Positions 8,431 through 17,222 are shown, counted from the stretch's first letter. The stretch is 64,000 bases of DNA from Chitinibacter sp. FCG-7 (GCF_040047665.1 NZ_CP157355.1:1736001-1800000), one strand, 5' to 3'. Translations and numbers: made by a program. The notes: generated from the letters alone by a model not told the origin.

Positions 8431-9213
8431 TTAACCGCCTGCGCCCGCCCAATGCCGCATCCCCAGCTTCCATTGCCAGTGCAAGGCATACAGCGAACCC
8501 GCAGCAATCAGCCCCATCAGCGCAATCGTGCTCCAGACATTGGCATCGCGCAGCAGCGCCAGGCTAGGCCACCAGACTATGCCCGCCAGCGGCAAAGCCA
8601 TAAAGGCGTAGCGCGCCAGCTTGGGAAAAAGTTCGAGCGGATAGCGCGACATATCGGTGAGCTTGCCCACGGTGACTTGCATGGCAAAAGATTCGCCAAA
8701 CCAGAAGCAGCTCGATACCGCCATCATATTGATTGATAGCAGCACAATTGCTGCAAATGGCAGCATAATGGCGAATTTTAGCCAGAACAGCACGTCGGTT
8801 AAATAGGGCGTATTCCACAGCCCAAACACGCAATAAGCCAGGCCGGTGAACAGGCAGATAAAGCCCTGTGGGTGAAATTTTTCCAGCATCAGCAGCAAGA
8901 GTGGGTGGCCGGGGCGGGTGTAAAAGCGCGTGAAATTGCCATTTTTCAGCCAGACTTCAACCCAGTACATGGCGTTAAAACAGCTGCTTTGCGGAGCAAA
9001 AATGGTAAACATAAAGCCCTGCATAAAGATGATTTCACCCCGACTCCAGCCCATCACCGAGCCCGAAGCGCCCAGCATAAAGTACACCGTGAGCATGCTA
9101 GCGAGCGACGTTGAGATCACGCCGAGCATAATCAGGCCAAAATCAGCGCGATTTTCCATTTTTGCCGCTGCGTCGGCGCGCGCCATACGCAGGTAGGCGG
9201 TGGCAAAAGTCAT
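8431..9213 (-). CDS. ABC-2 type permease (DUF990-like), second subunit
   Basis: This 260-residue membrane protein has about six hydrophobic segments and the pattern of the ABC2_membrane_6/DUF990 family. A short cytoplasmic N-terminus is followed by a membrane span with ISTSLASMLTVYFML, a W-SRGEIIFMQGFM motif and an FYTRPGHPLLLLMLEKFHPQG loop. This family usually has two different permease genes next to one ATPase gene; here the partners are at 11505-12290 (permease) and 12287-13312 (ATPase), on the same strand but with four other genes between. It probably completes a heterodimeric exporter of unknown substrate. Confidence 0.8.
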   Translation of the reverse strand: MTFATAYLRMARADAAAKMENRADFGLIMLGVISTSLASMLTVYFMLGASGSVMGWSRGEIIFMQGFMFTIFAPQSSCFNAMYWVEVWLKNGNFTRFYTRPGHPLLLLMLEKFHPQGFICLFTGLAYCVFGLWNTPYLTDVLFWLKFAIMLPFAAIVLLSINMMAVSSCFWFGESFAMQVTVGKLTDMSRYPLELFPKLARYAFMALPLAGIVWWPSLALLRDANVWSTIALMGLIAAGSLYALHWQWKLGMRHWAGAGG

Positions 9214-9224
9214 ACTACCCTTCC

Positions 9225-9233
9225 TGTGGATAA
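9225..9233 (-). promoter_or_regulatory. DnaA box
   Basis: TGTGGATAA, the reverse complement of the perfect TTATCCACA box, lies 12 bases upstream of the ABC permease start, where it would overlap any promoter or ribosome-binding region. Function is inference. Confidence 0.35.
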
Positions 9234-9315
9234 ATTTGTGGGCAAGTACTTAGCAAGCTGTGAGCCTGCTGTTAGCCCAGTCTGTATAAGCGATGAATAA
9301 ATCGGTATAAGTTGC

Positions 9316-9765
9316 TTAAGCGGGTATCCGGCTGAAATCGATCCCGCCCGGATTTTCCCGCACCATCATGCGCTCCGGGCTGGGGTAAAGCTGAAATCCA
9401 AACTGCTCATACAAACCATGCGCGTCACCCGTGAGCAAAAAGCAGCGAGATACCTGAGCTAGTATTGGCTCAGAGAGCAATCTAGTAATGATTTTCTTCG
9501 ATATACCCTTGCCTCGATACATCTCATCAACATACACATCCGCCAGATAGGCAAAGCGCACCGTATCGCTGATCACCCGCGCATAGCCCACTTGCACGCC
9601 ATCAATAAACGCGCCGATCACCACCGTTGAGGCACGGGCGGCTTGCTCGACGTAATGCTGGCTAATCCCCGGCGACCAGTACGAGCTGGCCAGCCAGCCC
9701 GTAATCCGCGGCCAGTCCATCGTGGATAAGTCGGTGCTGAGCATGATATTCGCGGCGTTTTCCAT
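9316..9765 (-). CDS. GNAT-family N-acetyltransferase
   Basis: From the ATG at 9765 (MENAANIML) this is a 149-residue GNAT-like protein. It shows the core strand with GYARVISD, the acetyl-CoA-binding segment VYVDEMYRGKGISKKII (a Q/RxxGxG/A-type loop), and FLLTGDAHGLYEQFGFQLY near the end. It resembles YjdJ/YhbS-type acetyltransferases of unknown acceptor. The frame can be read further upstream to 9858, but the ATG at 9765 lies one base after the stop of the kinase gene at 9767, a typical translationally coupled start, so I prefer it. Confidence 0.85.
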   Translation of the reverse strand: MENAANIMLSTDLSTMDWPRITGWLASSYWSPGISQHYVEQAARASTVVIGAFIDGVQVGYARVISDTVRFAYLADVYVDEMYRGKGISKKIITRLLSEPILAQVSRCFLLTGDAHGLYEQFGFQLYPSPERMMVRENPGGIDFSRIPA

Positions 9766-9766
9766 C

Positions 9767-10360
9767 TCAGGCCTGCACCGTCTCTGCCGCAAACAGCTGC
9801 GGCCAGCGCGCGATAATCTGCTCGGCAGCCTGCTCGGGCTGATGCTGCTCGGTATCAATCAGCATCCAGTCGTCCGGCCAGGGAAACTGCCCCAGACTTT
9901 GATCCTGATATTGCGCCGCGGCCTGCTGCAAATAGCTGCGCGCTGAGGCCACATCGTGCTTGGCGGGCTTCATCTGCAAGCGCTGCGGCGTGCCTTCACG
10001 CGCTAGGCGAGTGGGCAAAGCAGCGCTCAGCTCGACAAAACGCACGCGGCGACCATGCGCCAGAAACAGATCGCGCAAAGCGGCCATACACTCGCCATCC
10101 TCGGCCACATTGAATGCCCAGACAAAAGTAAAAATCACGCCCGGGTGAGCAGCATCAGCGAGCGCCGCGCGAAAGAGCTGCATGCGCAAATCCCAGGTGA
10201 GCGCAGCAAACTGCGGATGATCCCAGCCCAATAGCTGCGCCACCGGATCGGCCGTTAGATGATTATGAAACAGGCGAAAGCCGGTTCTGGCCGCCAAAGC
10301 CTGCCCAACGCTGGCTTTGCCCACCGCACCGGGGCCAAAAATCACAAGCAAATCGGCCAT
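9767..10360 (-). CDS. P-loop small-molecule kinase-like protein
   Basis: This 197-residue protein starts MADLLVIFGPGAVGKASVG, a Walker A loop of the nucleoside/shikimate kinase type. It continues with FHNHLTADPVAQLLG and a basic lid-like region (RLAREGTPQRLQMKPAKHD). The general form is that of an AAA_33/shikimate-kinase-like phosphotransferase. No specific substrate motif is recognisable. It sits in a tight minus-strand run, ending one base before the GNAT start and beginning just after the small protein at 10364. Known for relatives: phosphorylation of small metabolites or antibiotics; the role here is not known. Confidence 0.7.
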   Translation of the reverse strand: MADLLVIFGPGAVGKASVGQALAARTGFRLFHNHLTADPVAQLLGWDHPQFAALTWDLRMQLFRAALADAAHPGVIFTFVWAFNVAEDGECMAALRDLFLAHGRRVRFVELSAALPTRLAREGTPQRLQMKPAKHDVASARSYLQQAAAQYQDQSLGQFPWPDDWMLIDTEQHQPEQAAEQIIARWPQLFAAETVQA

Positions 10361-10363
10361 GCA

Positions 10364-10714
10364 TCAAGCTCCGATTTTGCGCCAGATTTCATACTCCACC
10401 TGCCGCCCATCCTCAAAACGGCGGTTGTGCCACAGATCGCCGTCGATCTGATACTCAAACACATACGCTTGGCCAACCATCGGCGCGTAGGACGCCATAT
10501 CCGGCTGCTCGGTATAGCACAGTCCGTCAAACGTGTACGCACCGCTGGCCGACGAATAAAACGCGCCGTCTTTCAGCGTTAAGAACATAAAATGCCGCCC
10601 ACCAATCACCTTGCGCGAGCTCAACAAGCTCATGTCATACGCTTCAACCGCCTGCCCCGGCTCGCCACATTCGCCGGAAACCAGTTGCCAGACCCCAATA
10701 AATGGATTGCTCAT
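10364..10714 (-). CDS. Small conserved-type protein, possibly lipocalin-like
   Basis: This 116-residue protein starts at the ATG at 10714, which has an AGGAG ribosome-binding site seven bases upstream; the extra upstream residues in this frame overlap the methyltransferase gene and are unlikely to be translated. The opening FIGVWQLVSGE resembles the GxW signature of lipocalin-like beta barrels, and the rest is rich in aromatic residues and alternating strands (GRHFMFLTLKDGAFYSSASGAYTFDG). No signal peptide is present. I do not recognise a defined family beyond this resemblance. It is packed between the methyltransferase and kinase genes. Confidence 0.62.
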   Translation of the reverse strand: MSNPFIGVWQLVSGECGEPGQAVEAYDMSLLSSRKVIGGRHFMFLTLKDGAFYSSASGAYTFDGLCYTEQPDMASYAPMVGQAYVFEYQIDGDLWHNRRFEDGRQVEYEIWRKIGA

Positions 10715-10727
10715 TACTTGCTCCTGT

Positions 10728-11492
10728 TTAATATTTGCGGGCATACACCATCAATACCCGGTGCGGAATGCACAGTGGATCATCGTGAAAATCACGCGCC
10801 AGTAGCGCGGCCAACTCTTGGTCAAACACTGCAACTGCGGCGGGGCTAAGGCTGGCGGCTACGCCTGCACTGGCGCGAATTCGCCCGCGCCAGGCTTCGT
10901 GGCTGTAGCTCACCGGAACATCAAAGGAAAAAGACTCCAGCCCGACAAAACCGGCCTGCGCCAAATCGGCAAAATGCGTCGCGTGAATGCCTGTTCCACC
11001 CGCGCCTTGCCAACCGGGGTTGTGCTGCAAAATCAATTGCTCGGTCGCTTCAACTACATTGCCGCTGAGCGGCAGCCAGTCAAAATGCGCAATCGCCATG
11101 ACGCCACCACGGCGCAACACCCGATACGCTTCCTGCGCAGCTTTAGCGCGATCAAACCAGTGCCAGCATTGCCCGGCACTGAGCACATCAAAACTCTCGT
11201 CGCCAAATGGCAGCGCTTCGGCTGTGCCCTCGTGATATGCAATCTGCACACCTGCCTGCTCATCCAGACTGCGTGCCTGCTCTAGCAGTGGCGCAGCCGG
11301 ATCCAGAGCCGTCACCTGCGCACCGCGCAGCGCAAAACCCCGCGCTAAGGTGCCGGTTCCCGTACCTACATCCAGCATCTGCTGCCCGGCGAGCCCCACC
11401 CCCAGCGCAGCCGCCCGAGCAAAAAATGCCTCGGGAAATCCTGCCCGATGCTGGCGGTAATCCTGCGCGGTTTTACCAAAATCAACCTTCAT
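10728..11492 (-). CDS. Class I SAM-dependent methyltransferase
   Basis: This 254-residue protein has a complete Methyltransf_11 core: motif I MLDVGTGTGTLARGFA (residues about 39-54), an acidic residue ending the next strand (VTALDPAAPLL), EALPFGDESFDVLSAGQCWHWF (motif II region) and the post-II segment EAYRVLRRGGVMAI. The C-terminal third would form the acceptor site. It resembles small-molecule methyltransferases of the UbiE/YcgJ type. It follows the ABC permease at 11505 by 12 bases and probably shares its transcript. The substrate is unknown. Confidence 0.85.
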   Translation of the reverse strand: MKVDFGKTAQDYRQHRAGFPEAFFARAAALGVGLAGQQMLDVGTGTGTLARGFALRGAQVTALDPAAPLLEQARSLDEQAGVQIAYHEGTAEALPFGDESFDVLSAGQCWHWFDRAKAAQEAYRVLRRGGVMAIAHFDWLPLSGNVVEATEQLILQHNPGWQGAGGTGIHATHFADLAQAGFVGLESFSFDVPVSYSHEAWRGRIRASAGVAASLSPAAVAVFDQELAALLARDFHDDPLCIPHRVLMVYARKY

Positions 11493-11504
11493 TGCGACTT
11501 CCTT

Positions 11505-12290
11505 TTAAGCGCCAAAAATCACCAGCTTGCGCTGGATGATGCGGCTGGCCATGTGTGCTGCCAGCACAAACAGCACGGCCCAGACCGCTTGAATCAGTAG
11601 CGGCGTAATGTCGCTGCTTTGTCCGGTGAGGTAAGCAACTGGCGTATTGAAAAAATGCGCAAACGGCAGCCAGTGCAGGGCGGCTTGCACGCCAGCGGGC
11701 AGGAAGGCGAGTGGGATCAGTGCGCCGCCGAGAAACTGCACCACCACATCCTTGCTGGCGGTAATGCCCCATAAATCGGTGGCGATAAAGCCCGCCAGAC
11801 CAACGACAAAATCAATACAGAACAGCAGCACAAAGGACAAGGCGATTGACGCAATCGGCAGCAGCCACGAGCTGGGCGTCAGGCGCAAATCGGCCCACAG
11901 CAGAAACACGCCAAAAGCGGGCAGAAAGTAGGCTGCCTGCGCCAGCACGCGCCCGAGCGACATAGCGGCGTGACGCAGCGGCAGCGAGATAGGTTGTGTC
12001 AAGGCGGTTGCCACTTCTCCCGAACGAATCTCTCGTGCCAGCCGCCAATCGCCAAAGGCCTGCAAGACGGCAAATAGCGTTTGCGCCGTCACGACATGCA
12101 GCAAGGCGGTCGCAAAATTCATCCCGGCGTGCTGATTATTCCCGGCGTACAAAGCCTGCCACAGGTAATACAGCAACCACATGCCCAGCAAATAACCCAG
12201 GGTGAGTATGGCCCTACCGCGCTTATCTGTAGCGACGATGCGGGCATTACCCCATGCCAAAGCGGTACAGGCTTTCAATCTGTGCTTCAT
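11505..12290 (-). CDS. ABC-2 type permease (DUF990-like), first subunit
   Basis: This 261-residue membrane protein has about six hydrophobic stretches and an N-terminal soluble segment (LKACTALAWGNARIVATDKRG) typical of ABC-2 exporters. The loop GEVATALTQPISLPLRH matches the family pattern seen also in the other permease at 8431. Its start overlaps the ATPase stop by four bases (ATGA), so the two are translationally coupled. With the ATPase and the second permease it would form an exporter resembling the daunorubicin/YadG-H type. The substrate is unknown. Confidence 0.85.
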   Translation of the reverse strand: MKHRLKACTALAWGNARIVATDKRGRAILTLGYLLGMWLLYYLWQALYAGNNQHAGMNFATALLHVVTAQTLFAVLQAFGDWRLAREIRSGEVATALTQPISLPLRHAAMSLGRVLAQAAYFLPAFGVFLLWADLRLTPSSWLLPIASIALSFVLLFCIDFVVGLAGFIATDLWGITASKDVVVQFLGGALIPLAFLPAGVQAALHWLPFAHFFNTPVAYLTGQSSDITPLLIQAVWAVLFVLAAHMASRIIQRKLVIFGA

Positions 12291-13312
12291 ACAGCAGCTT
12301 CCTCCACCACATCGGAGCGCAGCTGTTTGCCGACATAAAACCCATGCAGAAGGTCTTCAAAGCTCTGCTCAACCGGCTTGATTTCATGCACGGTAAATGG
12401 GGCAAGCGTCTTGACCAAATCAGCAAAGGGCAGGGCGTCGTCGTGGCGGGCGATTTCTAGCCAGTCGCCGCGGCTGCGCACAGCCAGAGCCGCCGGATGC
12501 GCGGCGAGCACTTCATTCGCCGCAGCAATCTGGCTGGCGTCAACACGCGCCGCCCACCAGCGCCCGTCTCCGGCGTGAGCACGGAAATCGCTCAAACTGC
12601 CGTCAAAACGCAGCGTACCGTGGTCGATCAGCAGCAAACGGCGGGTAAGTCGCTCAATATCGCCGACATCGTGTGAGGTAATCAGCACCGTCGTTCCGGC
12701 TTCCTGATTGAGCTTGCGTATCAGCGCACGCATCCGTGATTTCATTTCCAGATCGAGACCTATCGTTGGTTCGTCGAGAAAAACCACTTCCGGCGCGTGC
12801 AAAAACGCGGCGGCGATTTCACACAACATGCGCTGGCCGAGGCTCAGCGTGCGCGCAGGTCTATCCCAGAATTCATCCATGCCGCCGTCAGCGCGGAATA
12901 GTTTGAGCTGCTGTTGATACACGGCATCGGGCACGTCAAACAGCGCCTGCAAAATGGCAAAAGAGTCACGCACCGGCAGGTCTTGCCACAATTGCGAGCG
13001 CTGACCAAACACCACGCCAATACGCTTAACGTATTGCTGGCGCTGTCGCATCGGGTCAAAGCCCGCCACCGTCACACGACCACTGCTCGGCGCTAAGATG
13101 CCAGTGAGCATTTTGATCGTCGTCGATTTGCCCGCGCCATTGGGGCCAACCAAGGCCACACATTCGCCGCGCGCGATGTCAAAACTCACGTCGCTAACGG
13201 ATTTGTTTTCGTCGTATTGCGGCTGCAATAGCTGGGTAAAGCGCTCCTGCCAGTTGCTCGCGGCGCGCGGGGTTTTGTAAATGCGGCTGAGGTTTTGGGC
13301 TTGGATGAGCAT
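12287..13312 (-). CDS. ABC exporter ATP-binding protein
   Basis: This 341-residue ATPase has Walker A GPNGAGKST at residues 56-64, the signature LSLGQ at 155-159, Walker B with VVFLDEP at 175-181 and a switch His in ITSHDVGDIERL. An extra N-terminal stretch of about 40 residues and a C-terminal domain after residue 235 fit the branch that pairs with DUF990 permeases. It energises export by the permeases at 11505 and 8431. It is the first gene of the minus-strand block, preceded by a region containing REP-like palindromes. Confidence 0.9.
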   Translation of the reverse strand: MLIQAQNLSRIYKTPRAASNWQERFTQLLQPQYDENKSVSDVSFDIARGECVALVGPNGAGKSTTIKMLTGILAPSSGRVTVAGFDPMRQRQQYVKRIGVVFGQRSQLWQDLPVRDSFAILQALFDVPDAVYQQQLKLFRADGGMDEFWDRPARTLSLGQRMLCEIAAAFLHAPEVVFLDEPTIGLDLEMKSRMRALIRKLNQEAGTTVLITSHDVGDIERLTRRLLLIDHGTLRFDGSLSDFRAHAGDGRWWAARVDASQIAAANEVLAAHPAALAVRSRGDWLEIARHDDALPFADLVKTLAPFTVHEIKPVEQSFEDLLHGFYVGKQLRSDVVEEAAV

Positions 13313-13387
13313 TACTGGTCCTGTTTATCATTCAATGCGGCGTTCAAAAGTCACCGCCGGATTTACAAAAATATTGATTGTTCAGCG

Positions 13388-13507
13388 CCTTACCTCCCCC
13401 TTTGTAAAAGGGGGAGGTAAGGGGATTTGGCTCTATCTCGGTAAAACAAATTGCCCAAACCGTGCAGAAATCCCCCCTAGCCCCCTTCGTCGAAGGGGGA
13501 ACTTGGT
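13388..13507. repeat. Pair of facing REP-like palindromes
   Basis: Bases 13388-13422 form a hairpin with a perfect 16-base stem (CCTTACCTCCCCCTTT against AAAGGGGGAGGTAAGG) and a three-base loop. Bases 13481-13499 form a second one (CCCCCTTCG/CGAAGGGGG). Each unit is flanked on the side facing the other by AAATCCCC or its complement, so the two are inverted copies of one repeat family. The general AAATCCCC-x-CCCCCTT-AAGGGGG pattern is widespread as an intergenic repeat in proteobacteria. The pair sits between the esterase stop side (13517) and the ABC ATPase start (13312) and may also attenuate transcription. Confidence 0.72.
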
Positions 13508-13516
13508 GCGTGCGCC

Positions 13517-14878
13517 TTAAATCCCGCCATAAAAGCGCAAATAGCGATTTAAGCGTTCTTCATTCCAGTAAAAGCTGTCGTGCCCACCCGCGCCGCTGCT
13601 GAATTGATATTGAGCGCCGCGCAGTTTGAGTTGGGCGGCGAAGTCTTTGCTTTCTTTAAGGATTTCAAAATCCTGCTCACCGGCATCGAGCCAGAATTGC
13701 ATACCATCGAGCGGGGCGTTTTTGACCAGCAACATCGGGTCGCGCACCGAGCGCGTTGCGGCGTCGGGGTAGAGCCAGTTGAGGACAAATTCGCCAAAAC
13801 GGTAGTTGGCGCGCCCTGCGCCCAAAATCGCCGGGCTGTGGCCACCGACGCGGCTAAACGTCGTCGGATGGCGCAGCGCCAGCGCCACTGCGCCGTAGCC
13901 GCCCATCGAAATCCCGCCTATCCAGCGCGCAGCGGGTCGTGCGTCGACGGCAAACTGCTTTTCAGTCCACGGAATCAGCTCATCGAGCAGGTAATCTTCG
14001 TAGCGGCCTTCGCCAAAACGGTCGCTGCGGAAAGTGCGCTCGGACGGCGCGCTGGCGGTATTGGTGTACCAGCTATTGTCGGCCTGCGGCGCGACGATGA
14101 TCATCGGCTGCAGCTGGCCCTTTGCAATCAGTTCGTCGGCAAGGCCACCAAGGCCGGTGTTATATAGTGCGTCGCTTTCGCTGTTATTGAACGCAGGCAA
14201 CCAGTACAGCACCGGGTATTTTTTCTTCGCGTCGTAGCCTTGCGGTAGATAGACCTGCACGCGCATTGGCTTTTGCAGCACCTTGCTCTCGAGCGTGAGA
14301 TTGCGGTAATCGGTGCTCGCGCCCGCCGCCATCACACCGCCTTTTTCATCGAGCGCAGCCAGCTCGATGCCCGCAAAATGCACGGAGCCAACCGCGCCAG
14401 CCGATTCGACCCAATGCTCGAGCACCAGATGGAAATTGAACGCTGCATCGACCGTTAGATCGTAATGCTGCCACTGATGACTATCGCGCAAGGTGTGCGG
14501 AAAACCCGCCGCAGTACCTGCCAGCCACGTCGTCCGGCCTGGAAAATCGGACGAAATACCGATCACACCGCCACAGTTTTTGGCCGGGCAAGTGCCGAGA
14601 TAATCAAACGACAGGCGATACTTGCCTGCTTTGAAACGCGCTTTCGAGAAGAAGTCGCCACCCATGACTTTCTTGTCAAAGCGCAGCACTTTTTTATCGC
14701 TACCCAGCGGGTCAGCGATAAATTGCCCAAACAGCGGCACGCTGCCATCGCCTTTTTGGCCTATCCACTGGCTGGTGTCCGAGTCCATATTCTCGCGCAG
14801 CAGCACGCGCTCGGCGGCGAAGAGGTGGGCGGCAACAAAGTTGAGCGCGAAAAAAGCTAAGAGTGCAGATCGTTTCAT
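13517..14878 (-). CDS. Secreted esterase (esterase D / feruloyl-esterase-like) with N-terminal accessory domain
   Basis: This 453-residue protein has a signal peptide (KRSALLAFFALNFVAAHLFA, cut near residue 21). Residues about 22-185 form a beta-rich accessory region that resembles a carbohydrate-binding or jelly-roll module (DKKVLRFDKKVMGGDFFSKA, YRLSFDYLGTCPAKNCGG). Residues about 190-453 are an alpha/beta hydrolase of the putative-esterase family, with the nucleophile elbow G322-I-Ser324-M-G326, an acid in LDAGEQD and the His in GAGGHDSFYW. Relatives hydrolyse feruloyl or acetyl esters on polysaccharides, or S-formylglutathione. The secretion signal favours a polymer-derived substrate (inference). 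Confidence 0.82.
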   Translation of the reverse strand: MKRSALLAFFALNFVAAHLFAAERVLLRENMDSDTSQWIGQKGDGSVPLFGQFIADPLGSDKKVLRFDKKVMGGDFFSKARFKAGKYRLSFDYLGTCPAKNCGGVIGISSDFPGRTTWLAGTAAGFPHTLRDSHQWQHYDLTVDAAFNFHLVLEHWVESAGAVGSVHFAGIELAALDEKGGVMAAGASTDYRNLTLESKVLQKPMRVQVYLPQGYDAKKKYPVLYWLPAFNNSESDALYNTGLGGLADELIAKGQLQPMIIVAPQADNSWYTNTASAPSERTFRSDRFGEGRYEDYLLDELIPWTEKQFAVDARPAARWIGGISMGGYGAVALALRHPTTFSRVGGHSPAILGAGRANYRFGEFVLNWLYPDAATRSVRDPMLLVKNAPLDGMQFWLDAGEQDFEILKESKDFAAQLKLRGAQYQFSSGAGGHDSFYWNEERLNRYLRFYGGI

Positions 14879-14889
14879 TTCATATCCTT

Positions 14890-15192
14890 TTATTCACCAG
14901 CGCGGCGGCGGTAGAACAGCACCAGCGCGACCGTCGTTAAAACACAGAGCACTGTCGCACTGCTCGAGATCAGCAGCGGCCACGTTTGCTGATTAATCAG
15001 CCATTGCACGGCGGCGTAGCACAGCGCAAATAGCGATGAGACCGTCCAGATCAGCCAGGCACGCAGCGAAATATCGTGCGCCGAGCGGGTTCGGAGAATT
15101 TTTTTCCATTGCGGCAGATAGGCACTGAGCGACAGCAGCGGCACACAGATTTGCAGCAAATTGGCGGTTTTGAGTAGCCACGGTTCAGGCAT
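14890..15192 (-). CDS. PQ-loop / SemiSWEET-type small membrane protein
   Basis: From the ATG at 15192 this is a 100-residue protein with three membrane helices. Near the first helix it has SAYLPQWKKILRTRSAHDIS, the PQ-loop pattern (PQ, then basic residues, then S-x-x-IS) known from SemiSWEET sugar transporters and related proteins. A single three-helix unit is the bacterial length. The start overlaps the last codons of the kinase-like gene upstream (stop at 15185-15187), so they are translationally coupled. Sugar transport is likely by family but not shown by the sequence. Confidence 0.75.
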   Translation of the reverse strand: MPEPWLLKTANLLQICVPLLSLSAYLPQWKKILRTRSAHDISLRAWLIWTVSSLFALCYAAVQWLINQQTWPLLISSSATVLCVLTTVALVLFYRRRAGE

Positions 15193-16144
15193 GGCTGGCT
15201 TCTTTGCTGCCGAATTCGGCAAAAGCGGCGTCTTCGACGGCCAGCTTGGCTAGTTTGTCGTCAAACCATTGCGCGTCGTACCAGCGCAAATTGCGGCTGT
15301 GCTTGACGTCGTCCCACAAGGAAAAAAACCAGCGACGCGCGGTAAAGCCTTTGGGTGCGTCGTAATGCTGTAAATAGGTTTCAAGTAATTGCAGCTCAGG
15401 AGCGACATCGGCGAGGTGGAAAATATCTTGTTCACGATGACGGAAAGCGACGTCGCACGGGTCGAGCGCAGCGAGGAGTTCGCCACTGTGCGCGTCAAAC
15501 AGAAAATTGCCTGCGTGCGGATCGTCATGCACCAGGCTCGACGGCATGCCCGCCAGCGGCGCGAGAAAGCGTTGGCGCTGCTGCCACAACAGCGCATAGG
15601 CGCGCTTCTGTTGCTGCGTAAACGGCGAAGCATCGCTTTGCACATAGTCGTGCAAGGGCAAAGTCCACGCGTCGAAAGCGCTCAGCAGATCGCCAACAAA
15701 ACCGCCATCGGGCAGCTCGAAGCCGCGCTCGTCGCTGACGGCATGCCAGCCGAGCAAAACATCGACCACTTGCTGCGCGGTGTGCTCAGGATTCGCCCAC
15801 GGCTTGGCCACATCCCACGGGGCAACGCCGGGCAGGCGACTTAAAATCAGCACATCGCGCTGCGCACCGAGCACCATCATCGTGCCGCGCCAGATCACAT
15901 CCGGCATGGCGACGCGGCAATGCGGGGCCAGCCGGGACAAACCGATCACTTCCTGCTCAGCGCGGGCGGGTTGCCAGCCAAACTTCACCACCACATCACC
16001 CGCACTGCCGCTCAGCAGCAGGGCACAGCCATAAAAGCCGCTAATTTCACGGTCCAGCGTAGCCACACCGCCGCATTGCGCCTGATAGCAGGCCAGTGCG
16101 GCGGTGGCGTATTCAGAGATTGCTGACTTTTCCATCTTGATCAC
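15185..16144 (-). CDS. Phosphotransferase of the aminoglycoside/choline kinase fold
   Basis: This 319-residue protein has the kinase-like fold of APH enzymes. The catalytic loop is LVHDDPHAGNFLFD with Asp208 as the likely base and Asn213, and the metal-binding DP-C-D sits at residues 228-231. An N-terminal nucleotide-binding lobe includes VVVKFGWQ with the ATP-contacting lysine. Family members phosphorylate aminoglycosides, choline, fructosamines or similar. The acceptor is unknown; there is no reason to call it a resistance gene. It is divergent from the AraC regulator at 16245, which may control it. A second ATG (16135) is also possible as start. Confidence 0.8.
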   Translation of the reverse strand: MIKMEKSAISEYATAALACYQAQCGGVATLDREISGFYGCALLLSGSAGDVVVKFGWQPARAEQEVIGLSRLAPHCRVAMPDVIWRGTMMVLGAQRDVLILSRLPGVAPWDVAKPWANPEHTAQQVVDVLLGWHAVSDERGFELPDGGFVGDLLSAFDAWTLPLHDYVQSDASPFTQQQKRAYALLWQQRQRFLAPLAGMPSSLVHDDPHAGNFLFDAHSGELLAALDPCDVAFRHREQDIFHLADVAPELQLLETYLQHYDAPKGFTARRWFFSLWDDVKHSRNLRWYDAQWFDDKLAKLAVEDAAFAEFGSKEASHA

Positions 16145-16244
16145 TTACTCATGGCTGATGAATTTACATTTAATCAGCTTGCAGATTGGATGGGAATGCT
16201 CGAAGATTACCTGCTATTTGTCTAAATCTCTCATAGAAACCGCC

Positions 16245-17102
16245 ATGGCACTGATTTACTACGAACGCTTCGATTGCGACGAACAGGGCTGGAATCGTCA
16301 GGTGGGCGCGCATGTGTTTCACAAGGCCTCGCACCCGGCGATCCGCGAAAAGGCGATTTTTATGTGCGGCGTCTCGCAAGCATGGGGCCAGTGCGAAATC
16401 GAGCGAATCGACTCCAGTTTTCATGTGCTGGTGTTTTGCCTGAGCGGGCAGGGCGAGCTGTTTGAAGGCGAAACCCGCTGGCCTTTCAACGCCGGGCAAA
16501 TGGCTTTTCAGCCCGCGCGCGGGCAGCGCGGTTATCGGCGCACCGGCGATCAGCCGTTGCATATTGCGTGGCTATTGCTCAGTAACGATATCCGCTGGGC
16601 GCATCTGGTGCAGCCACATTGCTATGTCAAAGACAGCGATGCAGGCTGGCATATTCACGATGCCATCTCCCTGTATCAGCGTGAAGCCCAGCTGCACAAT
16701 GACGGACAGCGCTATACCCTGGTGATGCAAGCACTGGAAATGCTCAGCCTGCAGCTACAGCGCGCCGTGGGCTCGAGCGAAATGCGATTGGGCTGGCCGC
16801 AGCAATTGCACGCGCTATTTAGCGAAGTGGCCAAAGCGCCAGCGCAAGACTGGTCGGTAGAAACACTGGCACGACAGTTGCAGATCACCACCGCGCATTT
16901 GCACCGGCTCTGCCTGACGCATCTGGGGCAAGCGCCGGGGCAGCAGGTGTTCAACCTGCGCATGCAGCACGCCCGGCAATTGCTGGGACAAGGCCTGAGC
17001 GTGGGCGAGGTGGCCAGCGCGGTGGGCTATCAGGAAGTGGCAAGTTTTTCACGTCGCTTCAGACAACACTTTGGTGTATCACCCAGCAAGATTAAAACCT
17101 GA
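16245..17102 (+). CDS. AraC-family transcriptional regulator
   Basis: The preferred start is the ATG at 16245 (MALIYYERFD), giving 285 residues; the frame extends to 16104, but that part overlaps the divergent kinase gene and has no family similarity. The N-terminal half is a cupin-like sensing domain with VLVFCLSGQGELFEGETRW and FNAGQMAFQPARG. The C-terminal half has two helix-turn-helix motifs: SVETLARQLQITTAHLHRLC and VGEVASAVGYQEVASFSRRFRQHFG. The effector is unknown; control of the neighbouring phosphotransferase/SemiSWEET pair is plausible. Confidence 0.87.
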   Translation: MALIYYERFDCDEQGWNRQVGAHVFHKASHPAIREKAIFMCGVSQAWGQCEIERIDSSFHVLVFCLSGQGELFEGETRWPFNAGQMAFQPARGQRGYRRTGDQPLHIAWLLLSNDIRWAHLVQPHCYVKDSDAGWHIHDAISLYQREAQLHNDGQRYTLVMQALEMLSLQLQRAVGSSEMRLGWPQQLHALFSEVAKAPAQDWSVETLARQLQITTAHLHRLCLTHLGQAPGQQVFNLRMQHARQLLGQGLSVGEVASAVGYQEVASFSRRFRQHFGVSPSKIKT

Positions 17103-17222
17103 AATATTGACTAATGGGTATAACACTGGAGAGCATATATAGATTTTCCTACAGCCACATACCCCAGCCATGCATATAACAAACAATAATCAGATTTGAA
17201 TTCACCGAAGACAGGCTTGCCA

